Assembly: GCA_036386835.1 (NCBI GenBank)
Contig: DASVUX010000038.1
Coordinates: forward strand, 1 to 64,000
Direction: 5' to 3'
DNA: 64,000 nucleotides
Origin: 2-12-FULL-35-15 sp036386835
Lineage (GTDB): Bacteria > Bacteroidota > Bacteroidia > 2-12-FULL-35-15
In this document: one piece after another, positions 26,021 through 35,238 of the stretch
How the letters are laid out: each line of letters opens with the position of its first letter
Numbering within the stretch: position 1 is the first letter of the stretch
Program-made: the position numbers and the translations under genes
Notes under the pieces: generated by a model
Told to the model about the DNA's origin: nothing
The model's input: the letters and a program-made list of their open reading frames with translations, nothing else
The model's database searches: none

Positions 26021-26044
26021 CTGAAATCAGATAAGAACAAAACC

Positions 26045-27967
26045 CTACTTAGTCCCCGCCATTTCATTGATCTTAATGATCTGAAATTCCGTTCTCCTGT
26101 TTTCCTGGTGTTTTAAGTCAGGACATTTCACCCCGTTACCGCAATCATTCACAAGTACAGTTTCTCCATAACCTTTCCATTTCAAACGGTTTGGATCGAT
26201 GCCCTTTTTAACAAGGTATTCAACAGCTGCCTTTGCACGTTTTTCGGAAAGTTCCGTATTATAGTTATCCTCTGCTCTCGCATCAGTATGTGACCTTAGT
26301 TCAACATTGATCTGCGGATTGTTATTTAACAATACAACAAACTTGTCAAGCTCAGCTGCTGCATCTTTCCTGATGATCCATTTATCAAGGTCATAATAAA
26401 TGTTATCAAGCACGATCGGCTTTTCTGTCTGGATCTTTTCCAACTGAAAATCTGCTTTGAACACCTGCGATCGTTTCTTGTCAGAAGTAGCGATTTCAAT
26501 CGCGACAGGTTTTAAATAGCCATCCATTCCCGCCTGGAAACTGTAATCCACGCCCGCTTTTAACCGCATCCAGTAGTTGCCGTTATCATCCACCGGGATT
26601 GACTGAATATAATTATCCTTATTGTTAGTTATCTCCACAACCGCATCAACCAGGAGCTCTCCTGTATTCCTGTCTGTTACTTTTCCTTTCACAATAAAGA
26701 TCAGATCAGCCATTTTCACTTCATAGATCTTATCTGTTTCACTTCTGTTGGATGAAATATAACCCGTCTTGCCATCCTCATTCAATACGAAAGCAAAATC
26801 GTCTTTTGAAGAACTGATCGGATAATTCAGGTTTTGTGGTTCCGACCAGTTATTTCCGTCAGGCACAGAGGAAAAGATATCCAATCCGCCAAGGGTATTG
26901 TGTGCATCTGAGGAAAAGTACATAGTTCCGTCCTTATGCACATACGGGAACATCTCATTACCCGCAGTATTGATCACACTGCCCAAATTTTGTGGCTTAG
27001 ACCACTCTTCTTTTCCATCCTTCCCAATTTCCCTGGTGCTTTTATAAAGATCAGTCCCGCCATTTCCTCCCGGCATATCCGAAATAAAAAACAATGTTTT
27101 TCCATCCGGAGATAAGGCAGGATGTCCGCACGAATAGTCATCACTGTTAAAAGGAAGTTCATACAGATCTGTCCAGATCCCTTTCACGAGCTCCGCATAA
27201 TAGATCTTCAGATTGCTTACATCCTCCCCGTTCTTTCTTAACTTTTTGGCAGTTCCGTAATTGCTTCTTGTAAAATAAATCCTTGAACCTTCTGCATTGA
27301 ATACCGCAGGCCCTTCATGGTAAACACCATTCACTTCGCCTTTCAATGGTTCCGGTGCTGTCCAGCTGCCATCATCGTTCTTTTTAGAATAGTACATATC
27401 CAGGTAAGAACGCCCTGTCCACCCGCTTTCTTTCTGTGAGGAATTGAAAGTTGTTTTATCTGCAGCAAATACCAGCCCACCGTTAAAATTTACCTGGCCG
27501 AAAGCCGTAGTTACATCCGGAATCTTTACCTCTTTGATCGCATAACGGGAAGAATCTTTATAGAACCTGTTGCATGAATCGCATGAAGCCATCAATGTTT
27601 TTGTCCTTGGATCTTCCGTCATGATCTCGCTGTATTTCATGAACCAATTCTTTGCTTCCTTATAATTGCCGTTGCTCATGAGCACTTTCGCATAGTAGAA
27701 ATAATTTTCGGGAGCTACTCCCTGGATGTTCACGACTTCAGAATACCATTTTTCAGCATTCTTATAATCATTATTCAACCGGTAGGAATCTGCGAGTTTA
27801 ATCTTAACAGCATCTGAAGGCTTCTTCCCAAGACCTTTATTATAGGCACCTGCAGCTTTTTCATACTGCATGGTCTTATAGTAATTATCTCCTTTTTTAA
27901 TATAGTATTGCTTGCAGGAAGAAAATGCAAACAGGAGCAGAACAGCGAGTGAAGTATATGTTTTCAT
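26045..27967 (-). CDS. PorE-like lipoprotein: TPR, PD40 propeller, carboxypeptidase-like and OmpA domains
   Basis: A 640-residue lipoprotein. The lipobox FSSC puts the lipidated Cys at 18. TPR-type helices follow (20-130), then a WD40-like PD40 beta-propeller (about 150-415, repeats such as GHPALSPDGKTLFFISD and MFPYVHKDGTMYFSSD), a carboxypeptidase regulatory-like fold (about 425-500, VKGKVTDRNTGELLVDAVVEI) and an OmpA peptidoglycan-binding domain (about 520-630, LRSHTDARAEDNYNTELSEKRAKAAVEYL with KWKGYGE). This order is that of PorE, the T9SS component that ties the machine to peptidoglycan, and of its paralogues beside PorP/SprF genes. It is the third gene of a three-gene run on the minus strand. 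I infer a role in anchoring a surface-protein export unit. Confidence 0.9.
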   Translation of the reverse strand: MKTYTSLAVLLLFAFSSCKQYYIKKGDNYYKTMQYEKAAGAYNKGLGKKPSDAVKIKLADSYRLNNDYKNAEKWYSEVVNIQGVAPENYFYYAKVLMSNGNYKEAKNWFMKYSEIMTEDPRTKTLMASCDSCNRFYKDSSRYAIKEVKIPDVTTAFGQVNFNGGLVFAADKTTFNSSQKESGWTGRSYLDMYYSKKNDDGSWTAPEPLKGEVNGVYHEGPAVFNAEGSRIYFTRSNYGTAKKLRKNGEDVSNLKIYYAELVKGIWTDLYELPFNSDDYSCGHPALSPDGKTLFFISDMPGGNGGTDLYKSTREIGKDGKEEWSKPQNLGSVINTAGNEMFPYVHKDGTMYFSSDAHNTLGGLDIFSSVPDGNNWSEPQNLNYPISSSKDDFAFVLNEDGKTGYISSNRSETDKIYEVKMADLIFIVKGKVTDRNTGELLVDAVVEITNNKDNYIQSIPVDDNGNYWMRLKAGVDYSFQAGMDGYLKPVAIEIATSDKKRSQVFKADFQLEKIQTEKPIVLDNIYYDLDKWIIRKDAAAELDKFVVLLNNNPQINVELRSHTDARAEDNYNTELSEKRAKAAVEYLVKKGIDPNRLKWKGYGETVLVNDCGNGVKCPDLKHQENRRTEFQIIKINEMAGTK

Positions 27968-27987
27968 GATAATATTTTTTTAACTGA

Positions 27988-28911
27988 TTAAAAGTAACGT
28001 GGTGTTTTCACCTTGATGAGGTCCCTTCCGAAATCATAACCGATCATGATCTCATGTGTTCCGGAAGAATAATTCCTGAGCTTGGAGGTTGTAAAATCAT
28101 AGGCATATCCAAAGCGGAAATGGTTGCTGGTCTGGTATTCTACCATCGCAGTGATGGCATCGCTGGTGCGGTAAGATGCACCGAACCAGAATTGGTCACG
28201 GTACATGAAGTGGGCGTTCAGGTCAGCTTCCAGGGGCGCAGCAGAAACATACTTCATCAATACGGATGGTTTGAACTTGAAATTACAGCCAAGATCAAAT
28301 ACATACCCGGTAACTGCATAATAGTGCCTTCTCACGAAGCTGGAAGAGTTCACGCTTTCACCGAAATTCCTGTTCGGGTCATAAGCAATTAAAGTCGGCA
28401 CCGATAGCCCGGCATACCATTTTTCGGCATAGTAATATAATCCTGTTCCGAATTTAGGAAGCCATGCAGAAGTCCTGTTCCCTACAAAAACCTGGTCGTT
28501 ATCATCCCAGAAAACAAGCTTGTCATACTGATAAGTATATTTTGAAACACCCGCCCTCAATCCGAAAGCAAGCTTACCCTCCCCGAGCTTCAGATGGTAT
28601 GAGTAATTCCCATAAATATCTGTCTGATCTGTCGCCCCGATCCTGTCGTTGGAAACTATAAGCCCTATTCCCATTTTTTCGTTGTTGACAGGGCCGTCAA
28701 TAGCAAGGATTGACGTTTTGGGTGCGCCTTCCAATCCAACCCATTGGCTGCGGTGCATCAATGTAGAGCTAAAATATTTATGGCTTCCGGCATAAGCCGG
28801 GTTCAACAATAATCCGTTGAACATATACTGGCTTACCATTATATCCTGCTGCGCTTTTAAGGTACAGGAGAAATATATCGTGATAAGAACTGTGAGTAAT
28901 ATCTTTTTCAT
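27988..28911 (-). CDS. PorP/SprF-family type IX secretion membrane protein
   Basis: A 307-residue outer-membrane protein with signal peptide (ends KAQ). The mature start QQDIMVSQYMFNGLLLNPAYAGSH is the signature of the PorP/SprF family, followed by beta-barrel sequence (SQWVGLEGAPKTSILAIDGPV; GYAYDFTTSKLRNYSSGTHEIMIGYDF). In Flavobacterium, SprF is needed for surface delivery of the adhesin SprB encoded beside it; PorP-like paralogues usually pair with a type B cargo gene. Here the cargo gene is directly upstream (18-base gap) and the PorE-like gene directly downstream (20-base gap), so all three are very likely one operon. Confidence 0.93.
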   Translation of the reverse strand: MKKILLTVLITIYFSCTLKAQQDIMVSQYMFNGLLLNPAYAGSHKYFSSTLMHRSQWVGLEGAPKTSILAIDGPVNNEKMGIGLIVSNDRIGATDQTDIYGNYSYHLKLGEGKLAFGLRAGVSKYTYQYDKLVFWDDNDQVFVGNRTSAWLPKFGTGLYYYAEKWYAGLSVPTLIAYDPNRNFGESVNSSSFVRRHYYAVTGYVFDLGCNFKFKPSVLMKYVSAAPLEADLNAHFMYRDQFWFGASYRTSDAITAMVEYQTSNHFRFGYAYDFTTSKLRNYSSGTHEIMIGYDFGRDLIKVKTPRYF

Positions 28912-28929
28912 GATGCTGTTAATTAGAAA

Positions 28930-30033
28930 TTAATGTCTTTTCATTTCTACATACCCTTTAAGGATCAGCTCTTTCGAACTTAGCTCAAGGATTACGAAAT
29001 AGGTTCCGTCAGGCAAGGCCTCGCCTTTATTATTATTACCGTTCCATTGGTTTGCATAATTCTTTTTCTGGTAAACGATGTTTCCCCAACGGTTAAAAAC
29101 CGTCAGCAGGTTATCCGGATTCCCTTCCACACCGTGAACTATAAAATTATCGTTGTTACCATCGCTGTTAGGGCTGAAGCCACTTGGGATCTCAATTTCA
29201 AGAGGTTGGTCAAGAGTGACTGATCCGCTGACCGTGCAGTTATTTGCATCAGTTGCAACAACACTGTAAACCCCGGCGGATAATTGACCAAGGTCTTCTG
29301 TAACTGCGGCATTTGACCATAAATACGTATATGGGGCAACTCCTCCGGATACAGTAAGATCGATGGAACCATCGTTCCCAAGGTAGGAACTGACGTTAAA
29401 ACCACCACTGATCTCCGGGCTGCTCACCTGGAGGCTCAAAGGGACAGGCTGAGTTATAACAGCAGTGTCCTTTCTTACACAGCCATGGTAGTCTGCCACA
29501 GTCAGTATATATGTGCCTGCAGTCAGCTCGATTGCGTGAGCGCTCTGCGAGCCGGTTGACCAGAAATAATTGTAAGGGCTTACCCCACCGGTTACGGTAG
29601 ATATGACATACCCGGTGTTTCCGCCATTACATAAAACGTGGTGAGGCTGAAGACTGATGTTTACAGGTGCGGGCTGATATAGTGTGATGGAAGCAGTATC
29701 AGCGCAACCGAGCGGATCGGTAGCAATAACGGTGTATACTCCGGCTCCCAAACCGCTGACATCTTCTGTAATTGCTCCATTGCTCCATGAATATGTATAT
29801 GGGGAAACACCACCGGTTACGGTCAGGTTAATCGCTCCTGTAAGCGCACCGTAACAGCCCGGGCTGTTTACCGAATGGCTGATGTTAACCGCGCAGGGGA
29901 TCTGCGCCTGCAGGCTGTTTATAAATGCCAAAGGGACCAACCATGAAATGGCTTTCAGGATCCTGATAAGCAAAGAACTCCCGGACCTCCCATCCTTGTG
30001 TTCTTCTATATTGAGTAGTAGCGATCTTTTCAT
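28930..30033 (-). CDS. SprB-repeat surface protein with type B T9SS sorting domain
   Basis: A 367-residue exported protein. A long N-terminal signal region (hydrophobic 22-40, ending LQAQ) is followed by three SprB-type repeats (about 45-118, 119-192 and 205-275). Each has the core GGVSPYTYSWSNG...AGVYTVIATD or its variants. The last ~85 residues are a type B sorting domain (gliding-motility CHU_C type): IPSGFSPNSDGNNDNFIV, VFNRWGNIVYQ, WNGNN...LPDGTYFVIL and GYVEMKR. It is a miniature of the giant SprB adhesin. Exported by T9SS, it probably needs the PorP/SprF protein encoded next to it. Repeats can recombine, so length may vary among strains. A -7 box lies 17 bases upstream of the ATG. Confidence 0.92.
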   Translation of the reverse strand: MKRSLLLNIEEHKDGRSGSSLLIRILKAISWLVPLAFINSLQAQIPCAVNISHSVNSPGCYGALTGAINLTVTGGVSPYTYSWSNGAITEDVSGLGAGVYTVIATDPLGCADTASITLYQPAPVNISLQPHHVLCNGGNTGYVISTVTGGVSPYNYFWSTGSQSAHAIELTAGTYILTVADYHGCVRKDTAVITQPVPLSLQVSSPEISGGFNVSSYLGNDGSIDLTVSGGVAPYTYLWSNAAVTEDLGQLSAGVYSVVATDANNCTVSGSVTLDQPLEIEIPSGFSPNSDGNNDNFIVHGVEGNPDNLLTVFNRWGNIVYQKKNYANQWNGNNNKGEALPDGTYFVILELSSKELILKGYVEMKRH

Positions 30034-30050
30034 CTTGATACTTTTGTTAT

Positions 30051-30058
30051 CAAAATTA
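30051..30058 (-). promoter_or_regulatory. Promoter of the SprB-like/PorP/PorE operon, -7 box TAATTTTG
   Basis: Exact TAnnTTTG on the minus strand, 17 bases before the ATG at 30033. No -33 TTG in the permitted range. Confidence 0.55.
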
Positions 30059-30293
30059 GACCAGCCTTTTAGCCACTTTTACAGGATTTCGGTGAGCGGG
30101 AGATTTTTATAGCCGGGAGAAACCCAGCCTGTTTTAAACGCGGAAAAAATTTTAAATCTGACAGAGATGACGGATCCGTTATTGAGGAAAATAAGACACT
30201 GTTTCCGATAAATTCTCCCGCGTTTCCCCTGATTTTTAAGCAAATAATCGTAAATTTAACCCCGTATATTCTCAAACTCTCAACACATATATT

Positions 30294-31691
30294 ATGGACT
30301 ACCGCATTGAAAAAGATACCATGGGCGAGGTAAAGGTACCTGCCGATAAATACTGGGGCGCACAAACAGAGCGTTCGCGCAACAACTTCAAGATCGGGCC
30401 TGAAGCTAGCATGCCGAAAGAGATCATCTACGCTTTCGGTTACCTAAAGAAAGCGGCTGCCATGGCGAACCATGAACTTGGAGTTCTTACTGCCGATAAA
30501 AAAGACCTCATTGCGAAAGCTTGTGATGAGATCATTGCGGGAAAACTTGACGATCAGTTTCCGCTTGTGATCTGGCAGACCGGTTCCGGAACACAGTCCA
30601 ATATGAATGCGAATGAAGTGATCGCTTACCGTGCGCATGTTATGAGCGGTGGAAAGCTTGCTGATGAGAAAAAAGTCCTTCACCCGAATGATGATGTGAA
30701 TAAGTCGCAATCTTCAAATGATACTTACCCTACTGCAATGCATATTGCAGCATATAAACAGGTGGCTGAGATTACAATTCCCGGTATGGAAAAACTGAGA
30801 AACACACTTGAGAAGAAATCGGAAGAGTATAAAAACATCGTGAAGACAGGGCGTACGCATTTTATGGATGCAACTCCTTTAACACTGGGCCAGGAGTTTT
30901 CAGGATATACACAGCAGCTGACTAACAGCATCCGCGCGCTCAGGAATGCGCTTGAAATGGTGAAAGAGCTTGCTTTAGGCGGGACCGCGGTTGGTACCGG
31001 GTTAAACACCCCGAAAGGCTATGATGTGCTGGTAGCGAAAAAGATCGCTGAACTGACAGGACTTCCGTTTGTTACTGCCCCGAATAAATTCGAAGCGCTT
31101 GCTGCACACGATGCAATGGTTGAATTATCTGGTGCTTTAAAGCGTTGTGCTGTTTCCCTTATGAAGATTGCCAATGACATCCGTATGATGTCATCCGGGC
31201 CTCGCAGCGGGATCGGGGAGATCATCATACCTGACAATGAGCCGGGATCATCCATCATGCCTGGCAAAGTAAACCCTACGCAGCCGGAAGCAATGACTAT
31301 GGTTTGCGCACAGGTAATGGGCAATGATGTGGCTGTTTCTATCGGTGGGTCAAACGGTCATTTTGAGCTGAATGTTTTCAAGCCGCTGATCGCTGCAAAT
31401 GTTTTACAGTCGGCACGGCTGATCGGTGATGCATGCGTTTCCTTCAATGATAAATGTGCAGAAGGCATTGAACCAAACCATGAGATCATTAAAAAGCACA
31501 TGGAAAATTCATTGATGCTTGTTACTGCGCTGAACACGCATATTGGTTATGAGAATGCCGCGAAGATCGCGAAGACCGCTCACAAAGGAAATAAAACACT
31601 CCGTGAAGCAGCTATCGGGCTTGGCCTGGTAACAAACGAGCAGTTTGACCAGTGGGTGAAACCCGAAGATATGTGCGGCTCAATGAAATAA
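30294..31691 (+). CDS. fumC: Fumarate hydratase, class II
   Basis: A 465-residue enzyme of normal length, converting fumarate to L-malate in the TCA cycle without an iron-sulfur cluster. It starts with YRIEKDTMGEVKVPADKYWGAQTERS; the substrate-binding segments WQTGSGTQSNMNANEV, SSNDTYPTAMH and TGRTHFMDATPLTLGQEFSGY are present, and the fumarase/aspartase signature GSSIMPGKVNPTQPEA carries the catalytic Ser loop. Start ATG 30294 is clear. It is monocistronic with a hairpin after it. TAAATTTA about 36 bases upstream is one base off the -7 consensus. Confidence 0.97.
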   Translation: MDYRIEKDTMGEVKVPADKYWGAQTERSRNNFKIGPEASMPKEIIYAFGYLKKAAAMANHELGVLTADKKDLIAKACDEIIAGKLDDQFPLVIWQTGSGTQSNMNANEVIAYRAHVMSGGKLADEKKVLHPNDDVNKSQSSNDTYPTAMHIAAYKQVAEITIPGMEKLRNTLEKKSEEYKNIVKTGRTHFMDATPLTLGQEFSGYTQQLTNSIRALRNALEMVKELALGGTAVGTGLNTPKGYDVLVAKKIAELTGLPFVTAPNKFEALAAHDAMVELSGALKRCAVSLMKIANDIRMMSSGPRSGIGEIIIPDNEPGSSIMPGKVNPTQPEAMTMVCAQVMGNDVAVSIGGSNGHFELNVFKPLIAANVLQSARLIGDACVSFNDKCAEGIEPNHEIIKKHMENSLMLVTALNTHIGYENAAKIAKTAHKGNKTLREAAIGLGLVTNEQFDQWVKPEDMCGSMK

Positions 31692-31692
31692 T

Positions 31693-31726
31693 TTGTTCCC
31701 GCTGCTCGTTAAGAGCAGCGGGACAA
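31693..31726 (+). terminator. Hairpin terminator after fumC
   Basis: CCCGCTGCTC-GTTAA-GAGCAGCGGG, a perfect 10-bp stem with extra pairing outside a one-base bulge, starting just after the fumC stop. The tail is only moderately T-rich. Confidence 0.75.
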
Positions 31727-31836
31727 TTTAAAATATATGTCCTGTTTAAAGATTTTCCCTGATGGGAATGAAACACATACGCCTTTCAAATAGATGAAAG
31801 AAGAGGAAACATCCCCATACTTTTACAATTAAAGAA

Positions 31837-32520
31837 TTGAAAAATCTGTTCAGGAATCTGTTAATTTTATGTTGTTGTTTGGGCGGAACTCTTTCTGCGC
31901 AGACAGATACGGTGATCAATGGCAAACATTACCAGATAGTGGATGAAACAAAACCTCCTGCAGCATCCTCAGTCAAAAAGAAAAAGCATATCCCTCCGAT
32001 GGACAGTACATTTGTGCTGAACAACAAGAAGCTGAAATTTTATAACAACTGGATCACAGCAGGGGCTGGGATTCAGCAGAACCTTACCTACAAACGCAAA
32101 TATGGCTTTTCAGGCGGTGTTGATTATCACTTCCATATCAGGCAGCACTACTTTCAGCTTGGAACTGTCATTACCGGAGAAAAGTTCGGGTCCTATGACA
32201 ATTATAATTTCCATTTAGGTTATGGAAAACGCTTTGAGGATAAGGATTTTCATGCTGCAGCATTTGTCGGCATCTCCTATTCTACCGGTTACGCCAAAGT
32301 GGATTCAAGCGGAAGATATGAACGCGCCTTCAAAGAGCCGGGAGTTTATATTGAAGGCCAGGTGATAAAAAAAGTGACCTATGATGTAGGAATCGGGGCA
32401 AGCATTTTTGCCACTTACAACCAGGAACAATCAATCATTGGCGGGCGTGTCATTATTTATTTTTCAGGTGCTTACCGTGGAATGACTGTTCAGGACAATA
32501 ACAGGGTGAGAAAGAAGTAG
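31837..32520 (+). CDS. Hypothetical exported beta-barrel protein
   Basis: A 227-residue protein with a signal peptide (LFRNLLILCCCLGGTLSAQ) and a short proline/lysine-rich stretch (residues 38-52). The rest alternates polar and aromatic residues in strand lengths (FSGGVDYHFHIRQHYFQLGTVI, YDNYNFHLGYGKRF), as in small outer-membrane barrels. The start is a TTG at 31837. I do not recognise a family; it is probably an outer-membrane protein of about eight to ten strands. Confidence 0.6.
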   Translation: MKNLFRNLLILCCCLGGTLSAQTDTVINGKHYQIVDETKPPAASSVKKKKHIPPMDSTFVLNNKKLKFYNNWITAGAGIQQNLTYKRKYGFSGGVDYHFHIRQHYFQLGTVITGEKFGSYDNYNFHLGYGKRFEDKDFHAAAFVGISYSTGYAKVDSSGRYERAFKEPGVYIEGQVIKKVTYDVGIGASIFATYNQEQSIIGGRVIIYFSGAYRGMTVQDNNRVRKK

Positions 32521-32659
32521 CTTTTGATATTCCTCCATTAACCGCATCTTAGCATGATCTAATTTGATTAGCCAAATAACTACATCACAATGAAGTGGAC
32601 TTATAGTATTCAAAACAAGGCTGCCGCTTCCTTTTTACTTTTTATAGAAAAGCAAAAAA

Positions 32660-33748
32660 TTACACAAACTTCTCCCCCTTCATCACCTTCGCATCATTCA
32701 CGAATGTGCGGATCTGCTGCTCATCTTCTTTCTTGCAAATAAGGAGAATCCCATCCGACTCAACAACAATGTAGTCTTCGAGGCCCTGCATCACTACAAG
32801 TTTATCTTTCGGAACATTCACAATACAATTCTTTGAATCGTACAGCATCACGTTCTTGCCTACAACAGCATTTTCATTCTCGTCATGTTTTATATGATCA
32901 TACAGTGAACCCCACGTTCCGAGGTCACTCCAGCCGATGATGGAAGACCGGACATATACATTATCGGCTTTCTCCATGATTGCGTAATCAATGGAAATAT
33001 TCTTGCAGTTGACATATGCCTTTTCTATAAAGTCGGCTTCTTTCGGTGTATTATATACATCATTGCCTTCACTGAAAAGTATGTGCATTTCATGCGCATG
33101 TTTTTCAAAAGCATTGATCACACTCTGAACGCTCCAGATGAAGATCCCGGAATTCCATAGGAAATCCCCGCTTTGCAGAAAGAATTTTGCCATTTCCAGG
33201 TCCGGCTTTTCAGTGAATGTTTTCACCTTTTTAATGCGCTTGTCTTTCTCTTTTACGGTTGACTCATGAAACTGGATGTAACCGTAACCAGTATCAGGAC
33301 GGCTTGGACGAATTCCAAGTGTCACCAGGCAATCTTCTGAAGCCGCTTTTGTGTAACAGGCTTTCACGGCTTTTATAAATGTATCTTCTTTCGTAATAAG
33401 GTGATCAGAAGGAGCAACAACAATTAATGCCTTGGGATTAAGCTGGTAAATTTTATAGGAGGCATATGCAACGCAAGGGGCGGTATTCTTTCTTGCAGGT
33501 TCGCTCAGGATATTCTTCGGATCAATTCCTTTGATCTGCTCTTTAACAAGATCAAGGTAAGAATCATTGGTGACAATGAAGATGTTTTCCTTCGGGCATA
33601 ACCTGGCAAAACGACTGTAAGTTTGCTGAAGAAGCGTTTGTCCTGTTCCTAGGATATCAATAAACTGTTTAGGATGAGCTGTTCTGCTCATGGGCCAGAA
33701 GCGGCTACCAACTCCGCCTGCCATTATCACACAATAATTATTTTTCAA
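32660..33748 (-). CDS. manC: Mannose-1-phosphate guanylyltransferase (short form)
   Basis: A 362-residue nucleotidyltransferase. It opens with VIMAGGVGSRFWPMSRTAHPKQF, the GxGxRLxP-type pyrophosphorylase loop with the GDP-mannose signature, and has VAPSDHLI and FLWNSGIFIW, typical of mannose-1-P guanylyltransferase. The FTEKPDLEMAKFF segment binds the sugar. It lacks the C-terminal isomerase domain of bifunctional AlgA/ManC enzymes. It makes GDP-mannose for polysaccharide and glycan synthesis in the cytoplasm. Start is a TTG at 33748 (KNNYCVIMAGG). No sugar-pathway neighbours are in view. Confidence 0.92.
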   Translation of the reverse strand: MKNNYCVIMAGGVGSRFWPMSRTAHPKQFIDILGTGQTLLQQTYSRFARLCPKENIFIVTNDSYLDLVKEQIKGIDPKNILSEPARKNTAPCVAYASYKIYQLNPKALIVVAPSDHLITKEDTFIKAVKACYTKAASEDCLVTLGIRPSRPDTGYGYIQFHESTVKEKDKRIKKVKTFTEKPDLEMAKFFLQSGDFLWNSGIFIWSVQSVINAFEKHAHEMHILFSEGNDVYNTPKEADFIEKAYVNCKNISIDYAIMEKADNVYVRSSIIGWSDLGTWGSLYDHIKHDENENAVVGKNVMLYDSKNCIVNVPKDKLVVMQGLEDYIVVESDGILLICKKEDEQQIRTFVNDAKVMKGEKFV

Positions 33749-33835
33749 AATCGCTTTTTTTCAATGTTATGGTTCTGCGAATAACGGCTTCACCGAACCA
33801 TTTCATTCATGATCCGAAGTTCCGTAGTTCGTTGA

Positions 33836-35125
33836 TTACTTCAGTTTTTTCAATGCTTCTCTCAGATTCCCGATCACCCCGTTAACATCTTCCAGCTTAC
33901 AGGTACCCACCGATAAGCGGTACCAGCTTGAATCTACAGAAGCGCCAAAAGCATAAAAAGGCACCAGCGCCACTTTCGCTTCATCCAGAATATACTTTGT
34001 GACATCCTGTGTGGTGGTTAATTTTTTACCGTCAGCAGTGGTTTGTCCATGGAGGGAAAACTGGACTGTAAGATATATGGCAGCTTCAGGAGCAATTGCA
34101 TCCACATTCAATCCTTCTGCCTTCAGGCTTTTAAAACCATCATAAAAACCAACAAGACGATCATTGATCTTCGATTTTATATCTGTAAGAAAATTGTCAT
34201 AAGAAGCCAAATCATCCAGGTACACCGCGCTGGCCAGCTGTTCTGCCTTGGGTGCCCAGGCTCCGACATGTGTCAGAATGGATTTCATTTTTTCGATGAT
34301 CTTTTTTGGACCCATGCTCCAGCCTACACGAACGCCCGTAGCTGCAAGGGATTTAGAGATTCCGTCTACGAATACGGTGTAATTCTTCATTTCAGGGCGT
34401 AAAGAAACCGGATCGAAATGCTGTGTATTACCATGTGTTAATGCCCAGTAGATCTGGTCATACATCAGGTATAAAGGTTTTTTATTATCAGCATGGCGCT
34501 TAATATTTTCCGCAAGGATCATATCGCAGATCTCTTCCAGGTCCTTTTTGCGGAAGGTGGTTCCGGTAGGATTCAATGGTGAGCAAAGTGCGATCAGGTT
34601 TGCAGAAGCAACATGCGGCTTCAGATCGGCAGCTGTCGGCATGAACTTGTTCTCAGCAGTTGTTTCGATCAAAACCTGCTTTGCATTATTCAAATAAGTG
34701 TAATGATTGTTATTCCATGATGGAACAGGGAAAACGACAGTATCACCCTCATCAACCAGTGCCCTGAAAATAGCATAGATCACAGGACGCGCGCCACCGG
34801 CAATTACGATCTCATCGGTTTTGTAATCCAGTCCGCCACGTTCTTTTAAGAGTTTGGAAACTGCCGTACGAAGCTCAAGCATCCCGTCCGCTGCCGGATA
34901 ATTGGTCATATCATTTTCGTATTCCCGGATGATGGCTTTTTTCAATTCTGACGGAATAGGAAAAACCTTAGGATTAAAATCGCCAATTGTCAGGTTATAA
35001 ACCTTCTCCCCCTTTTTTATTTTCTCATTCACCTCAGCGGCCAGCTTTATAATCTCCGAACCGATGATATCCTGGGCAAGTTTTGAAACTTTTAAATCGA
35101 TGTTGTCAACTGCTGTATTGCTCAT
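33836..35125 (-). CDS. PLP-dependent class I/II aminotransferase (aspartate aminotransferase-like)
   Basis: About 429 residues, fold-type I. YNLTIGDFNPKVFPIP, the PSWNNNHYTYL and CSPLNPTGTTF segments, YDQIYWAL, and the Schiff-base lysine region VDGISKSLAATGVRVGW are all present, as is the phosphate-binding arginine of that last segment. It is most like aspartate-type aminotransferases, but the amino-acid partner cannot be set from sequence alone. The frame extends to a TTG at 35131, yet the ATG at 35125 (MSNTAVDNIDLKVSKLA) is the better start. A -7 box lies about 48 bases upstream. Confidence 0.88.
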   Translation of the reverse strand: MSNTAVDNIDLKVSKLAQDIIGSEIIKLAAEVNEKIKKGEKVYNLTIGDFNPKVFPIPSELKKAIIREYENDMTNYPAADGMLELRTAVSKLLKERGGLDYKTDEIVIAGGARPVIYAIFRALVDEGDTVVFPVPSWNNNHYTYLNNAKQVLIETTAENKFMPTAADLKPHVASANLIALCSPLNPTGTTFRKKDLEEICDMILAENIKRHADNKKPLYLMYDQIYWALTHGNTQHFDPVSLRPEMKNYTVFVDGISKSLAATGVRVGWSMGPKKIIEKMKSILTHVGAWAPKAEQLASAVYLDDLASYDNFLTDIKSKINDRLVGFYDGFKSLKAEGLNVDAIAPEAAIYLTVQFSLHGQTTADGKKLTTTQDVTKYILDEAKVALVPFYAFGASVDSSWYRLSVGTCKLEDVNGVIGNLREALKKLK

Positions 35126-35172
35126 ATCCAATATTTTAATAAATGTGGGTTTTTCTTAAATTCTAAGAAGAA

Positions 35173-35180
35173 CAAATTTA
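35173..35180 (-). promoter_or_regulatory. Aminotransferase promoter, -7 box TAAATTTG
   Basis: Exact TAnnTTTG on the minus strand; gives a leader of about 40 bases. No -33 TTG seen. Confidence 0.5.
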
Positions 35181-35238
35181 AAAAAATCGGGACAGGAAAG
35201 GGCTTTTGTTAAAGAAATTATTGAGGATCCGGGCAATT

